NCBI RefSeq assembly: GCF_051388935.1
Contig: NZ_JBPKBI010000021.1
Coordinates: 38,041 to 102,040, forward strand
From: Yinghuangia sp035454725
GTDB taxonomy: Bacteria > Actinomycetota > Actinomycetes > Streptomycetales > Streptomycetaceae
Length of the DNA stretch: 64,000 nt
Reading direction: 5' to 3'
The translations under genes and the position numbers were made by a program. Under the pieces are notes generated by a model that saw only the letters and a list, made by a program, of their open reading frames with translations, was not told the DNA's origin and did no database searches. Shown here piece after piece: positions 9,656-18,343 of the stretch; the stretch's first letter is position 1; each line of letters opens with the position of its first letter.

Positions 9656-10030
9656 TCAGTCCCGCGAACCGGTCGCGTGCGGCGTCGCGCCGCCGAACGG
9701 ATTGCCGTCCGTGCGCTGGGGAGCGGACGTACCGAACGGGTTCGCTCCCTGGCCGGATGCCGGCGGGGCGAGGGGCGGCGTCGAGCCCGGAACGGGCGGG
9801 CCGGAAAAGGGATTCTGCCCGGTCGCGACCCGGCTGTAGTCGTCGGACCGGGCGGCCTGGGCGGTACGCCGACGCTGGACCGCCCCGCGAATTCGCAGCG
9901 CCAGCACGCCGATGACGATCGCGACGATGAACACGATCTGGGCCTCGTCGGCGATCGAGTCGGGGAGCAGGAAGAAGAAGACGCTGGCGAGAATGTCGGC
10001 GAGGAAGCTCCCCACCCCGGCTTCGGACAC
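9656..10030 (-). CDS. small membrane protein with NPF repeats
   Basis: This product of about 124 residues has two hydrophobic segments (about residues 8-24 and 33-50). A basic stretch RIRGAVQRRRTAQAAR follows, then a disordered Gly/Pro-rich tail with three repeated NPF motifs (QNPFSG, ANPFGT, GNPFGG). The start is either of two adjacent GTG codons at 10028-10033, preceded by GAGAGG; the inner one has better spacing. It converges with the TetR gene. No enzymatic motif is seen and the family is not recognised. The codon bias and membrane architecture support a real gene. Confidence 0.7.
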   Translation of the reverse strand: MSEAGVGSFLADILASVFFFLLPDSIADEAQIVFIVAIVIGVLALRIRGAVQRRRTAQAARSDDYSRVATGQNPFSGPPVPGSTPPLAPPASGQGANPFGTSAPQRTDGNPFGGATPHATGSRD

Positions 10031-10033
10031 CAC

Positions 10034-10542
10034 GGAACCTCTCGGTAAGGCTTATTGACGGACAGTCAGCTGATGCGGCGGCACATCCGGGCCACGCTCC
10101 GCACCGGATGCGCAGAGCATGTATACACGGGGAGCGAAACGCTCCATCAACCGGCCGCAGCGCGCAAGTGCCGTACAGCGCGAACCGGTTCGACGAGGCC
10201 GCGTGGCATTGGGGCCGTGTACGCCTTTCGTCGAGCGTTTCGACCGGTGAGATGACGTACGCCCCGATATCGCCGGAAGCGCGCGGCGTGGAGACGAACA
10301 ACTCGCCGACGACCACGAAGGCAGGCCCCTGATCCAGGAGCGCCATGCGCCGATAACGCAGAACCCGTGCGACCACTGTGGACCGGACCACCCGCGCCTA
10401 CGTGCGTCGCCCCTCCGTCATCGAGCAGGGGGCTACGACCGAGAGCGACACGTGGCGACCGATACCCGTCCGCGTTCATGTCCGACGTGGGGTGGGGTGG
10501 GGAGTCGAACTGGCCTGCTTCGATGTGCGCCTGGGCCGGCCC
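10034..10542. other. intergenic, no gene recognised
   Basis: About 510 bases lie between two minus-strand genes. Short open frames exist on both strands but none has a ribosome site with a protein-like composition. The promoter for the NPF membrane protein should lie at the left end. No repeat or RNA gene was seen. Confidence 0.45.
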
Positions 10543-11160
10543 TCACGCCCGCGCGCCGCGCTGCGCGGTGGCGACGACACCGGCGACGTGTGCGGAACTC
10601 ATCTGGAGCAGTGCGCCGATCCGGTCGAGCAGTGCCCGCTCGGCGGCACTGACCTCGCCGTCCACCGAGGCGATGGCGACGGCCCAGCTCAACAGCCATT
10701 CGCGGCCCCCGCCCTGCATGGCGTCGCCGAGCGGCACGAGGGTGCCTTCCAGATCGATGTGCGCGGTGGCCCACTCGGCGTCCAACTCGGCGACCGTGTA
10801 GGCCCCCGCGCTGCTGACGACGCTCGAAATCGCCTCGGCGGCCTTCGCCCGGGCGGCCGCCGACGGCGTTCCCGCAGTCCGCAGAATGCTGAACGCGACC
10901 GCCCGCATGGCATCGCGCTTGCCGAGCGCCATGGCGGCGTTGGTCTGCCGCTGAAGCGCGGTTTCGGCGAAAGTGCCCTTGCATACCTGGCATTCGACGT
11001 GGACGCCGTCCTGCTTGTACGTGAAGACGGGGATGAAGAACAACGTGAACCAGCGCCGTGCCAACTTCAGTTGGTAGGAACGATCGCCACCGCACTGCGG
11101 GCAGAAGAAGACGCCTTCCGACAGCGTCTTGAACAGGGTCTTGAAGCCCCAGATGAGCAT
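10543..11160 (-). CDS. zinc-ribbon and TerB-like domain protein
   Basis: The 205-residue product begins MLIWGFKTLFKTL; its ATG at 11158-11160 is preceded by GAGGAGG. An N-terminal zinc-ribbon uses CPQCG and CQVC pairs around a hydrophobic segment (ARRWFTLFFIPVFTY). The C-terminal half resembles the TerB/tellurite-resistance helical fold, with the acidic motif SVDGEVSAAERALLDRIG that binds metal in TerB proteins. This zinc-ribbon plus TerB arrangement is common in actinomycetes with unclear function. No other ter genes are nearby. A role in stress response or metal binding is only an inference. Confidence 0.82.
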   Translation of the reverse strand: MLIWGFKTLFKTLSEGVFFCPQCGGDRSYQLKLARRWFTLFFIPVFTYKQDGVHVECQVCKGTFAETALQRQTNAAMALGKRDAMRAVAFSILRTAGTPSAAARAKAAEAISSVVSSAGAYTVAELDAEWATAHIDLEGTLVPLGDAMQGGGREWLLSWAVAIASVDGEVSAAERALLDRIGALLQMSSAHVAGVVATAQRGARA

Positions 11161-11690
11161 GGGGGATTCCTCCTCGTTGCTGTGGGCGCACATGCTGCCA
11201 GACAGTTGCGGCAAGCCCGCGACCGGACGGATGGCTCAGCGCGAAATGGCTGAAACCGAGCGCATCCGAATCCCCGGGCCCGCGCTCGCCGCCCGGCGCT
11301 GCGTCGTTGGGAGAGCCTCCGGACCGCCGCGCCTCCGAGTGCGATGCCGGGCGCGACGGCAAACGGTGAGGACGAGCCTGAGGCGGCGGGTGCGTGAGTG
11401 AGGTCGTACGCGTCGCTTTGCTGGGACTCGGCCATATTTCGGAGACGCACCTTCAGGTTCTCGCGGCCGACGAGCGCGTCCGCGCCGTCGATCCAGGTCG
11501 TCAACCACCGGTCGGCGAGAAGCGGTCGTTCAGATAGTCGTAGTCGCACAGCGGTGGCGAGCGGTGAGCCGGATGGGGTGGTGCGTGCGCGGGCGGGGAG
11601 GACGGCATTGGCGGTGAGTCGCTTGGCCGCGAGTGCGGGCGCTTGCGTGCTGAACTTGGGTTTGGCGAGGGCTTGTTCCGGCGCGGCGGA
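11161..11690. other. intergenic with a possible gene remnant on the minus strand
   Basis: No intact gene. On the minus strand at about 11398-11560 one frame reads with unusually protein-like composition (RPLLADRWLTTWIDGAD, then ENLKVRLRNMAESQQSDAYD). It has no start and is broken by a frame change from a segment reading DYDYLNDR. The family is not recognised. The rest looks non-coding. Confidence 0.35.
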
Positions 11691-12249
11691 GGGCCTTGGG
11701 CGCGCCTGACCAAGCCGGCCCGGCCCGCTGGTGCCGCCTGGTACGTGCGGCGGCGTCAGCCTGTGTGCAGGCCGGTCAGGAGTTGTTGGAGGAGCCACGG
11801 GTCGGTTCGTACCGTAGGCCGCTTCGTGGTCTCTGGCCTTCTCCAAACGCCGGACTACGCCCGCGCCGTGATTCGCGGGTCTACCCTCGAACGCGATGAA
11901 GCAGAGATCGAACGACGGACGCACGTACGCATCACTCGACAGGCTCTGCTCACCCGGGCAACAGCCGCGCCGCCTCTGGATGTTGTGCGGAACGAAGCTG
12001 TACTTCGTCGGCCTGTCGGCAGTGCGAAGGTCATGGCCGAACAGTTGAACAGGCTGGTTGAGCTGAACGATCTCGACAACGTGAGCATCCGTGTCGTGCC
12101 CTCTTCCTCGGGCTTCCACATGGGGGTCATGTCGGGGCCGTTCGTGCTCTGCGTTTCCCGGTCGTGAGCATGGCCGGGAAGCTGAACCGCCCACGGTCCA
12201 CGTGGACGGGTTCACCGGCGCCTTGTTGTTGCTGGAGGTGACGTCATGA
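11690..12249 (+). pseudogene. decayed XRE regulator, DUF5753 domain only
   Basis: The central frame encodes a DUF5753 domain: VVSGLLQTPDYARAVIRG, EIERRTHVRITRQALLTR, DVVRNEAVLRRPVGSAKVMAEQLNRL, VPSSSGFHMGVMSGPFVL. The usual N-terminal Cro/C1-type helix-turn-helix is missing or scrambled upstream. After GPFVL the frame is lost, and the expected C-terminal end (VHVDGFTGALLLLEVTS) continues in another frame up to the TGA at 12247-12249. Actinomycetes normally encode this protein followed by a DUF397 protein overlapping by ATGA; that overlap is preserved here. The gene is broken by at least two indels. Confidence 0.8.
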
Positions 12250-12296
12250 CAGTGGCGTGGGCACCGTCGGGGCTGCCAATCCCAGCGGAGTGCGGC
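12246..12296 (+). pseudogene. truncated DUF397 gene start
   Basis: An ATG at 12246 overlaps the TGA of the DUF5753 remnant (ATGA), the standard layout for the DUF397 partner. The product begins MTVAW, like DUF397 proteins, but departs from the family at once and runs into the 3' end of the convergent MerR gene at 12297. The downstream part of DUF397 appears to be lost. Confidence 0.5.
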
Positions 12297-12665
12297 TCAG
12301 GCTCCGCGGACGAAGGTCGCGCAGTCCGGACAGTCGTCGAGGTATCGGTGCCGGCACTCAACGGTGTGTTGCAGGAAGGTGATTGCCTGCTGTCTAAAGG
12401 CGACTTCATTCTGGAGTGCCGCGATCTTCGCCCTCACGACAGCCTGCGCCGCCGACTTCTTCGGCGCCATGGCGGCAGTGGCCTCGGGCAATGAGAGCCC
12501 GACGCGTCGCAGTTTCAGCACGGTACGTGCCTGTTCCAGCGCGCCCTCGTCGTAGATGCGGTAGCCGTTGCCATCGCGACGCACGGTGAGGGCACCAACG
12601 TCCTCCCAGTGCCGCAGGACGTGAGCCTCAACGCCGAGCTCTGCGGCTGCTTCCCCGATCGTCAT
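12297..12665 (-). CDS. MerR-family transcriptional regulator
   Basis: The 122-residue product begins MTIGEAAAELGVEAHVLRHWEDVGALTVRRDGNGYRIYDEGAL, a canonical MerR winged helix-turn-helix. A coiled-coil dimerisation helix follows, then a C-terminal tail with clustered cysteine and histidine residues (QHTVECRHRYLDDCPDCATF) that could bind metal or sense thiols. The ATG at 12663-12665 is chosen by family length; an in-frame ATG at 12704 would add a basic 13-residue tail. It diverges from the NAD(P)-binding gene at 12717, so it probably controls that gene and itself. Confidence 0.88.
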   Translation of the reverse strand: MTIGEAAAELGVEAHVLRHWEDVGALTVRRDGNGYRIYDEGALEQARTVLKLRRVGLSLPEATAAMAPKKSAAQAVVRAKIAALQNEVAFRQQAITFLQHTVECRHRYLDDCPDCATFVRGA

Positions 12666-12716
12666 CACCACACGCGCCTTGCCTTCATGTCGACCTGAAC
12701 CCATAGCGTCACGATC

Positions 12717-13597
12717 ATGCCTGATACCACCAACCCCACGAACTTCCCGTACCGTCCATCGACTCTCCTGGTCACCGGCGCTACGGGCAACCTCGGCCGA
12801 GAGATTGTTGACCGCCTCCAAGCCCACGGCGCGCGCGTACGGTGCCTTGTGCGCGATCAGGCTCGCCCGCGACCAGGAGTCGAGTGGGTGGTCGGCGACC
12901 TCATGGATCCCGGTACCGTGCGCGAGGCGCTCGTGGGCATCGACGCAGTCTTTCTGATCTGGCCACTGCTTCCGCCGCTGCCCACGACCTGGTCGCAGAA
13001 CTCGCCACGGCGGCGCCGCGTGTCGTCTACCTGTCCTCGACCGCTATAGACGACGAAGCCGCTCGTCAAAGCGATCCCATCGTTCAAGTCCACGCGGATA
13101 TGGAAGCCCTGCTCCACGATGCCGGCCTGCGACCCGTGGTGCTGCGTAGTGACACGTTGGCCTCCAACGCCCGTGGCTGGGTGCAACAGGTGCGGGTGGG
13201 CGATGTCGTCTCGGGTCCAGAGACGGCCCGCACAGCCGTCGTCGACGAGCGCGATGTCGCTGATGCGGCCGTAGCCGTATTGCTCACACATCACGATCAA
13301 CTGAACCATGGCCCCTGTGTGTTGACCGGTCCCGAGGTGCTCAGCCGCGCCGACCAGGTCGCTCACCTCGGTGCTGCACTCCGGCGCGATCTGCGATTCC
13401 AGGCGCTTCCCGCTGATCTCGCGCGATCACGGATGCTTGCCGACGGTCGCCCCGAGCCACTCGTGGAGGCGCTGATCGCCGCCTCGGTGTGGCGACCAGA
13501 GTCCCATCGCGTCACCGATCATGTTGAGCGCCTCGCCGGCCACCCGGCCGGCACCTTCGCGAGGTGGGCCATCGACCATGCGGCCGAGTTCAACTGA
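12717..13597 (+). pseudogene. NmrA/SDR-like NAD(P)-binding protein split by a frameshift
   Basis: The first frame (12717 to about 12970) begins PSTLLVTGATGNLGREIVDRLQAHGARVRCLVRD, a Rossmann fold with the GATGNLG dinucleotide motif, and reaches GIDAVFLIWPLL. The next part continues in another frame as ASAAAHDLVAELATAAPRVVYLSSTAIDDEAAR to the TGA at 13595-13597. The frame changes within the cytosine/guanine-rich stretch at about 12962-12980, consistent with a one-base deletion. Repaired, it would be about 293 residues, normal for NAD(P)H-binding oxidoreductases. It is either a recent pseudogene or a sequencing error. It diverges from the MerR gene. Confidence 0.8.
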
Positions 13598-13689
13598 CGA
13601 GAACCGCGGAACGCCACCCCGACCACGACGAACGCGCTCGATGACCTGCATGGGGTCTTGGGGCGGCAATCGTCGTTCGTTTCCGGCAG

Positions 13690-14384
13690 GAAGGCATCCA
13701 TGGCGCACGCCAGCGCTCCGCTGTCCACCGAAGGGCGCCGACGTCTGATCGAGCGCTGCCAGACTCGGCCGATCGCACACGTCGCCGCCGAAATGGGGAT
13801 TTCCCGCGCCTGTGCGTCGAAGTGGGTCAACCGCTGGCGGCGTCACGGTGAGGCCGGCCTGCAAGATCGGCCCTCGACCCCGCGTCGGAGTCCGAACGCG
13901 TCGCCCGCGTGGGTGATCGACAAGATCGAGATCTGGCGGCGCGAGCACAAGTGGTCCGCACAACGGATCACCCACGAGTCGGCCGACATCGGCCACCCGG
14001 CACCTGACCCGACTCGGCCTCGGCAAACGCAGGTTCATCGACTTCGGCTGCGAGAACAACCGTAAGCCGGGGAAGATCACCGCTCGCCGACCGGGCCATA
14101 TGGTGCACCTGGAGGGGAAGAAGGTCGGTCGGATTCCGAATGGCGGAGGCTGGCGCATCCACGGCCGCGACAGCGACCAGGCGAAGGCCGCAGGCAGGGC
14201 GAAGTCGGCAGGCGCAAAGCGTGGCTACGTCTACATGCACTCGGCGATTGACGGCTTCTCTCGACTCGCGTACACAGAGCCTCGTGCCGATGAGAAGGGG
14301 GCGACCGCTGCCGCGTTCCTCGCGCGCGCGAAGGTCCACACAGCGGCGCCGCTGGTCTGCCGCCGGCCTCACGCTTTCGGGTAG
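13690..14384 (+). mobile_element. IS481-type transposase remnant
   Basis: ATG 13700 with AGGAAGG upstream opens MAHASAPLSTEGRRRLIERC, then a helix-turn-helix (RPIAHVAAEMGISRACASKWVNRWRRHGEAGL). After HKWSAQRITHE the frame shifts near 13985 with loss of roughly ten codons. The next frame reads TRHLTRLGLGKRRFIDFGCENNRKPGKITARRPGHMVHLEGKKVG, then GYVYMHSAIDGFSRLAYTE, carrying the first and second DDE-region motifs of IS481 transposases. It ends prematurely after AAAFLARAKVH; the region with the final catalytic Glu is missing. No clear terminal inverted repeats were identified. It is not expected to move. Confidence 0.85.
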
Positions 14385-14462
14385 GTGTCACCGAACCCTG
14401 CAGCAGTCCCCAAATTGCAGCCGAGTCCAGCTACTGCTGAAGCGATGACCGCGTGCCGTTCA

Positions 14463-14705
14463 CGTGCGGATGTTGCGCGCTTCGGCAAGTTCGGCGCGGA
14501 GTTGGCCGCGAGCGCGCATCAGGATCTTCCCGAGCATGTTTCTTGCCGGTCCTGCTCCTGCCACGACCCCAGTAATGATCGGTCGTGGTGTCCTCGACGA
14601 TCTCGTCATCACCGGTGGACAGCAGAATCTCATGGATCTCGGCATGTGCACGGAACTTGGTCCCCACGCGCGGTGCATTACGTCGTCCTTCACCCGCTCC
14701 CGGTC
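14463..14705 (-). pseudogene. decayed NADAR-family gene
   Basis: Three minus-strand frames join to read like the C-terminal half of a NADAR protein (enzymes acting on ADP-ribose or riboflavin intermediates). They are RVKDDVMHRA (about 14669-14702), VGTKFRAHAEIHEILLSTGDDEIVEDTTTDHYWG (about 14566-14667), and RNMLGKILMRARGQLRAELA (about 14480-14546). The middle part contains the family's LLSTGD and DxYWG segments. Two frame changes and a missing N-terminus make it a pseudogene. It lies beside the IS481 remnant. Confidence 0.65.
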
Positions 14706-15235
14706 CCCGCAGGGGCTCGGAGGAATCGCGCCCCCGTTCAGCCCGCCCGCAGCGGCGTGCGAGCCCGCCGGACAAAATCGGTGTGGCGGGTGCCTGCGAA
14801 CTTCTGCGCCTGGAAGTAGTGCACCGAAGCGGGCCACCACAATCCGGGCTGTGATGCAGGCCCCGTCCAGTTTGCAGGCAGGCAGGTGGTGTGGTCGTTC
14901 ACGAGTTGTAGTCGGTCGGCTCCGCGCAGGCGCGAGGGACTTCGCGTGGGCGAACAACGAGGAGAGGTCCATGAGTTGCGACTGCCTGAGGGCGTACGCC
15001 TTACTCCGTGCCGGCGGTCGGTCGTCCGTCGTGCGGACTCCGATGCGGCCTCGGCCGGCGAGCGCTTTTCGTGAGTTGCGTGGGGGGCGCTCTGTGTTGG
15101 GCTGGGGAGATGCGGACCAGTGAGGTGCTTCTTACGGTGGAGGAGAGAGAGCAGCGGGTGGCTTCAGTCGTCCGAGTGTCGATGAAGCCACCGTCCGGGG
15201 CACTGCCGTTGGGCATCGACCGAAGGACGACGACC
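14706..15235. other. intergenic, no intact gene
   Basis: About 530 bases follow the NADAR remnant. Open frames are present on both strands but show no recognisable domain and no ribosome-site support. The region looks like degraded accessory DNA. It should contain the promoter of the CMD gene near its right end. Confidence 0.45.
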
Positions 15236-15556
15236 GTGACCATGCAATCTGAGACCCCTGTGCTGGACACGTTGGCCGCGATGACGCGTGATTCGTTGGA
15301 GCGGTGCGGCTTCGGGCCGGAGGTTTTCATCCTGACGCGGATGGCTGCGCTGGTGGCCATGGACGCACCTCCCGTGTCGTATCTGGCCCATCTCCGGGCC
15401 GGTGAGGAGACGGACCTGACCCCCGAGCAGATCCAGGACGTCCTGGTCGCCATCGCACCGGTGGTGGGGACCGCGCGCGTGATGTCCGCGGCCGGGCACA
15501 TCGCCGAGGCTCTGGGGATCGAGATCGCCACAGCCGAGCTGGCCGCCGGGGCCTGA
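15236..15556 (+). CDS. carboxymuconolactone decarboxylase (CMD)-family protein
   Basis: The 106-residue product matches the small CMD fold: MTRDSLERCGFGPEVFILTRMAALVAMDAPPVSYLAHL, then DLTPEQIQDVLVAIAPVVGTARVMSAAGHIAEALG. This subgroup lacks the CxxC redox pair of AhpD, so a peroxidase role is unlikely and function is unassigned. GTG 15236 is chosen because AAGGA sits eight bases upstream; ATG 15242 is the alternative. The long upstream in-frame extension is arginine-rich and probably untranslated. It is followed after 70 bases by a membrane-protein gene in the same direction, possibly co-transcribed. Confidence 0.8.
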   Translation: MTMQSETPVLDTLAAMTRDSLERCGFGPEVFILTRMAALVAMDAPPVSYLAHLRAGEETDLTPEQIQDVLVAIAPVVGTARVMSAAGHIAEALGIEIATAELAAGA

Positions 15557-15626
15557 GGGCGAATCGCACGAACGGCCATTGAGCGCCGTCCGGCATCCGC
15601 CGAACACCTGATCAACGAGGGAACCC

Positions 15627-16037
15627 ATGGCCAGAACTCACACGACGGGCCGGACGAAAGACAGCTCCATGGCCCGGGGACTCACGGGGTTCGCCGCCGT
15701 GATGCTGATCATCGCGGGGATCCTCGATCTCCTGCGAGGCATCATGGGCATCGCCGGTGACGATGTCTTCGTCTCCACACCGAACTACGTGTTCAAGCTC
15801 GACCTGACGAGCTGGGGCTGGTTGCATCTGCTGCTCGGGTTCATCGCCGTGCTCGTCGGGATCGGGCTGTTGTCCGCTGCGGCTTGGGCGCGGGTGATCG
15901 GCGTCCTGATCGCCGGGTTGCTGATCATCGGCAACTTCTTGTCGCTGCCCTATTACCCGGTCTGGTCGATCGTGCTGATCGCCTTGTACGCGTTCGTCAT
16001 CTGGGCGCTGTGCGTGGTCGGCCGAGACCACGCGTAG
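15627..16037 (+). CDS. four-helix membrane protein (DUF7144-like)
   Basis: The 136-residue product has four predicted membrane helices: GLTGFAAVMLIIAGILDLLRG, WLHLLLGFIAVLVGIGLLSA, ARVIGVLIAGLLIIGNFLSL and WSIVLIALYAFVIWALCVV. It is typical of a small actinobacterial membrane family often found with stress genes. ATG 15627 follows GAGGGA. No catalytic residues are evident. A strong hairpin 30 bases past the stop ends the transcript. Confidence 0.82.
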   Translation: MARTHTTGRTKDSSMARGLTGFAAVMLIIAGILDLLRGIMGIAGDDVFVSTPNYVFKLDLTSWGWLHLLLGFIAVLVGIGLLSAAAWARVIGVLIAGLLIIGNFLSLPYYPVWSIVLIALYAFVIWALCVVGRDHA

Positions 16038-16066
16038 CAGCGGACTCGGTCCGAGCCTTGTGAGGT

Positions 16067-16093
16067 GGTGTCGCTCCGGCTCGGAGCGACACC
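16067..16093 (+). terminator. hairpin terminator
   Basis: An 11-bp perfect stem (16067-16077 with 16083-16093) and five-base loop lie between the four-helix membrane protein and the SHOCT protein. There is no T-tract, as is usual in high-GC actinomycetes. Confidence 0.7.
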
Positions 16094-16127
16094 TGCTCGG
16101 GGGAGAACAACTCTTGTGGAGGCAGTG

Positions 16128-16526
16128 ATGGACGACTATCCGCTGCTGGACGTGTTCTTCACCACGATGTGGGTCTTCTTGTGGATCCTGTGGTTCTTCC
16201 TGCTGTTCCGCGTGTTGACGGACCTGTTCCGCGACGACGAGGTCAGCGGATGGGGAAAGGCCGGGTGGGCGGTGTTCCTGGTCGTGTTGCCGTTCCTCGG
16301 CGTGTTCGTCTACCTCGTCGTGCGCGGTCCCGAAATGGGTATGCGCGAGGCCGCCCATGCAAAGCGCAGCGAGCAGGCGTTCCGGGAGTACGTGCGTGAC
16401 GCCGCAGCCGAGACGACTTGGGAGGCTGGCCCAACCAGTGAGTTGGAGCGGCTGGCGCGGCTGAGGAGCAACGGCGACATCAGCGAGGCGGAATACGAGC
16501 GCCTGAAGGCGAGGGTCATGACCTGA
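16128..16526 (+). CDS. membrane protein with PLDc_N-like helices and SHOCT tail
   Basis: The 132-residue product has two hydrophobic helices (VFFTTMWVFLWILWFFLLFRVL and KAGWAVFLVVLPFLGVFVYLVV) like the phospholipase-D N-terminal (PLDc_N) membrane module. After an acidic/basic linker comes a C-terminal SHOCT domain (ELERLARLRSNGDISEAEYERLKARVM). ATG 16128 is preceded by TGGAGG. SHOCT tails mediate oligomerisation or membrane targeting; the specific role is unknown. Confidence 0.85.
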   Translation: MDDYPLLDVFFTTMWVFLWILWFFLLFRVLTDLFRDDEVSGWGKAGWAVFLVVLPFLGVFVYLVVRGPEMGMREAAHAKRSEQAFREYVRDAAAETTWEAGPTSELERLARLRSNGDISEAEYERLKARVMT

Positions 16527-16546
16527 CGGCGACGGCCAGGCAGCGT

Positions 16547-16597
16547 CGACGGCGTCGGCCGCGTGCCGCCAGGAGGCGCACGCTGTCGACGCCGTCG
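16547..16597. terminator. bidirectional hairpin between convergent genes
   Basis: An 11-bp outer stem (16547-16557 with 16587-16597) encloses an inner GC-rich stem (about 16561-16570 with 16575-16583). It sits between the SHOCT gene and the convergent DHA2 exporter, where a shared terminator is expected. Confidence 0.6.
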
Positions 16598-16708
16598 GCT
16601 GTGTTGCCGTTGCCCCGTGGTGGCATTTGTTGCCGCTTGAGCGAACAAAGCGGCCGTCAGCAGCCGTCGGCGACAGTGGCGTCCGGTTGCGGAGGAAGCG
16701 CCGACCGA

Positions 16709-18343
16709 TTATGGCGGCGTCGTGTGCGGGGTCCATGCTCGCCGCCTCGGTGGTCGCCGGCGGTCGGGTGGGCGCCGGTCGGCGGGCAGGTTGCCGGTGA
16801 ACAGGAAGCTCACGGCGGTGATGCCGGCGCAGGCGAGCACAGCGGCCTTGAGCCCGCTGATCTGGGCGTCCGCGTAGCTGTCGACGAGGGCGTCGGCTTC
16901 GTTCGGCGGGATCGCGGGCTCGGCGCGCAGTGCCTGCTCGACCTGGTCGGCCGGCACGAAGGTGAGGCCCGCCTCGATGCGCGTGCCGGCCTGGTCGCGG
17001 ACGGCGTCGGACAGGCGGGGATCGTCGGCGATGCGGGACGTGAACGCTGTGGCGAGCGCGCCGATCAGCAGCGCGCCGATCAGCGCGGTGCCGATGGACG
17101 ACCCGAGGTTCTGTGCGGTGTATTGAAGGCCGCCCGCCTCGCTGCGGTCGGCCTCCCCGACGCTGGACTGCACGATGTTGCCGAGCTGGGAGGCCAGCAG
17201 GCCCATGCCCAGGCCCAAAGCGGCCATCGCGCCCGCGAACGCCGCGCCTTCGAGGACGGGGTCCATGACGGCGACCAGCCACACGGTGGCGGCCACGAGC
17301 ACCACCAGCCCGGCGCGGACGATGCGGCGCGGGGACGCGAAACGCACCAGCGCCGAACCGCTCATCGAGGCGATCAGCATGGTCAGCGACACCGGCAGCA
17401 GCTTCAGGCCGGTTTCGAACGCGTCCAGGCCCTGGACGACCTGAAGGTAGAGCGGGATGACGAAGAACAGACCGAGCAGGATCGCGTTCTGGTTGAACAA
17501 GGTCACCAGCCCCGAGCGCAGCGGCCGGTTGGCGAACAACGCGAACGACACCAGCGGGTCCTGCCCGCGCGCCTCCCGCCGCAGCTCGTGGGTGCGGAAA
17601 AGCCCCAGCAGCAACCCACCCAGCGCGACGACGAAGAAGGTGGGCGCGAAGCCGACGACGGTGAACGGCGGGTCGCGCGGCTCCAGCCACCCCCAGGTGC
17701 TGCTTTGCAGCACGGCCAGGACGATCAGCGCAAGGCCTGCCGCGGACAGCACCGCCCCGAGGGCGTCCAGGCTCGGCCGCGAGGCGGGCGGGGCGTCCCC
17801 CGGCACCCACCGCAACAGCGCGAGGATCACCAAGACGAGCACCACTTCGCCGACGAACACCAAGCGCCAGGTCAGGTACGTGGTGACCCACCCACCGAGC
17901 AACGGACCCACCGCGATGCCGGCCCCCGCCAGGCCGCCCAGGACGCCATAGGCCACCGCGCGGTCGCGGCCGTGGTACGCGCCCGCGGCCAGCGCGGCCA
18001 ACGCCGGGAGAACAAGCGCCGCACCGAGGCCTTCGATGAGCGACCAGCCCAGGGCGAGCACCCATACCGTGGGAGCGACTGCGGTCAGGGCGGAGCCGAC
18101 GCCGTACACGCACAATCCGGTGACAAACGTCCGGCGGCGGCCGAACATGTCGCCGAGTTTTCCGCCGGTCAGCATGAACGCCGCCATCACCAAGGTGTAC
18201 AGCGTGATCACGCCTTGGATCGCGGTGACCTCGGTGTCGAAATCCACGACCAATTGGCTGATCGAGACGTTCATCACCGCCGCGTCGAGCACCATCAGGA
18301 ACTGGGCCGTTCCCAGCACCATCAGCGCCTTCCACCGCTCCAT
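16709..18343 (-). CDS. DHA2-family (EmrB/QacA) MFS drug exporter
   Basis: A 544-residue protein with about 14 membrane helices. Family motifs are FLMVLDAAVMNVSISQL (helix 1, with the DHA2 signature Asp), GGKLGDMFGRRRTFVTGL (loop 2-3) and GPLLGGWVTTYLTWRLVF (helix 5 antiporter motif). Such proteins export amphipathic compounds using the proton gradient. The ATG at 18341-18343 (MERWKALMVLG) has GGGAGG five bases upstream. A periplasmic-side loop and basic C-terminal tail follow normal spacing. No adjacent regulator is seen, so the substrate is unknown. Confidence 0.92.
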   Translation of the reverse strand: MERWKALMVLGTAQFLMVLDAAVMNVSISQLVVDFDTEVTAIQGVITLYTLVMAAFMLTGGKLGDMFGRRRTFVTGLCVYGVGSALTAVAPTVWVLALGWSLIEGLGAALVLPALAALAAGAYHGRDRAVAYGVLGGLAGAGIAVGPLLGGWVTTYLTWRLVFVGEVVLVLVILALLRWVPGDAPPASRPSLDALGAVLSAAGLALIVLAVLQSSTWGWLEPRDPPFTVVGFAPTFFVVALGGLLLGLFRTHELRREARGQDPLVSFALFANRPLRSGLVTLFNQNAILLGLFFVIPLYLQVVQGLDAFETGLKLLPVSLTMLIASMSGSALVRFASPRRIVRAGLVVLVAATVWLVAVMDPVLEGAAFAGAMAALGLGMGLLASQLGNIVQSSVGEADRSEAGGLQYTAQNLGSSIGTALIGALLIGALATAFTSRIADDPRLSDAVRDQAGTRIEAGLTFVPADQVEQALRAEPAIPPNEADALVDSYADAQISGLKAAVLACAGITAVSFLFTGNLPADRRPPDRRRPPRRRAWTPHTTPP

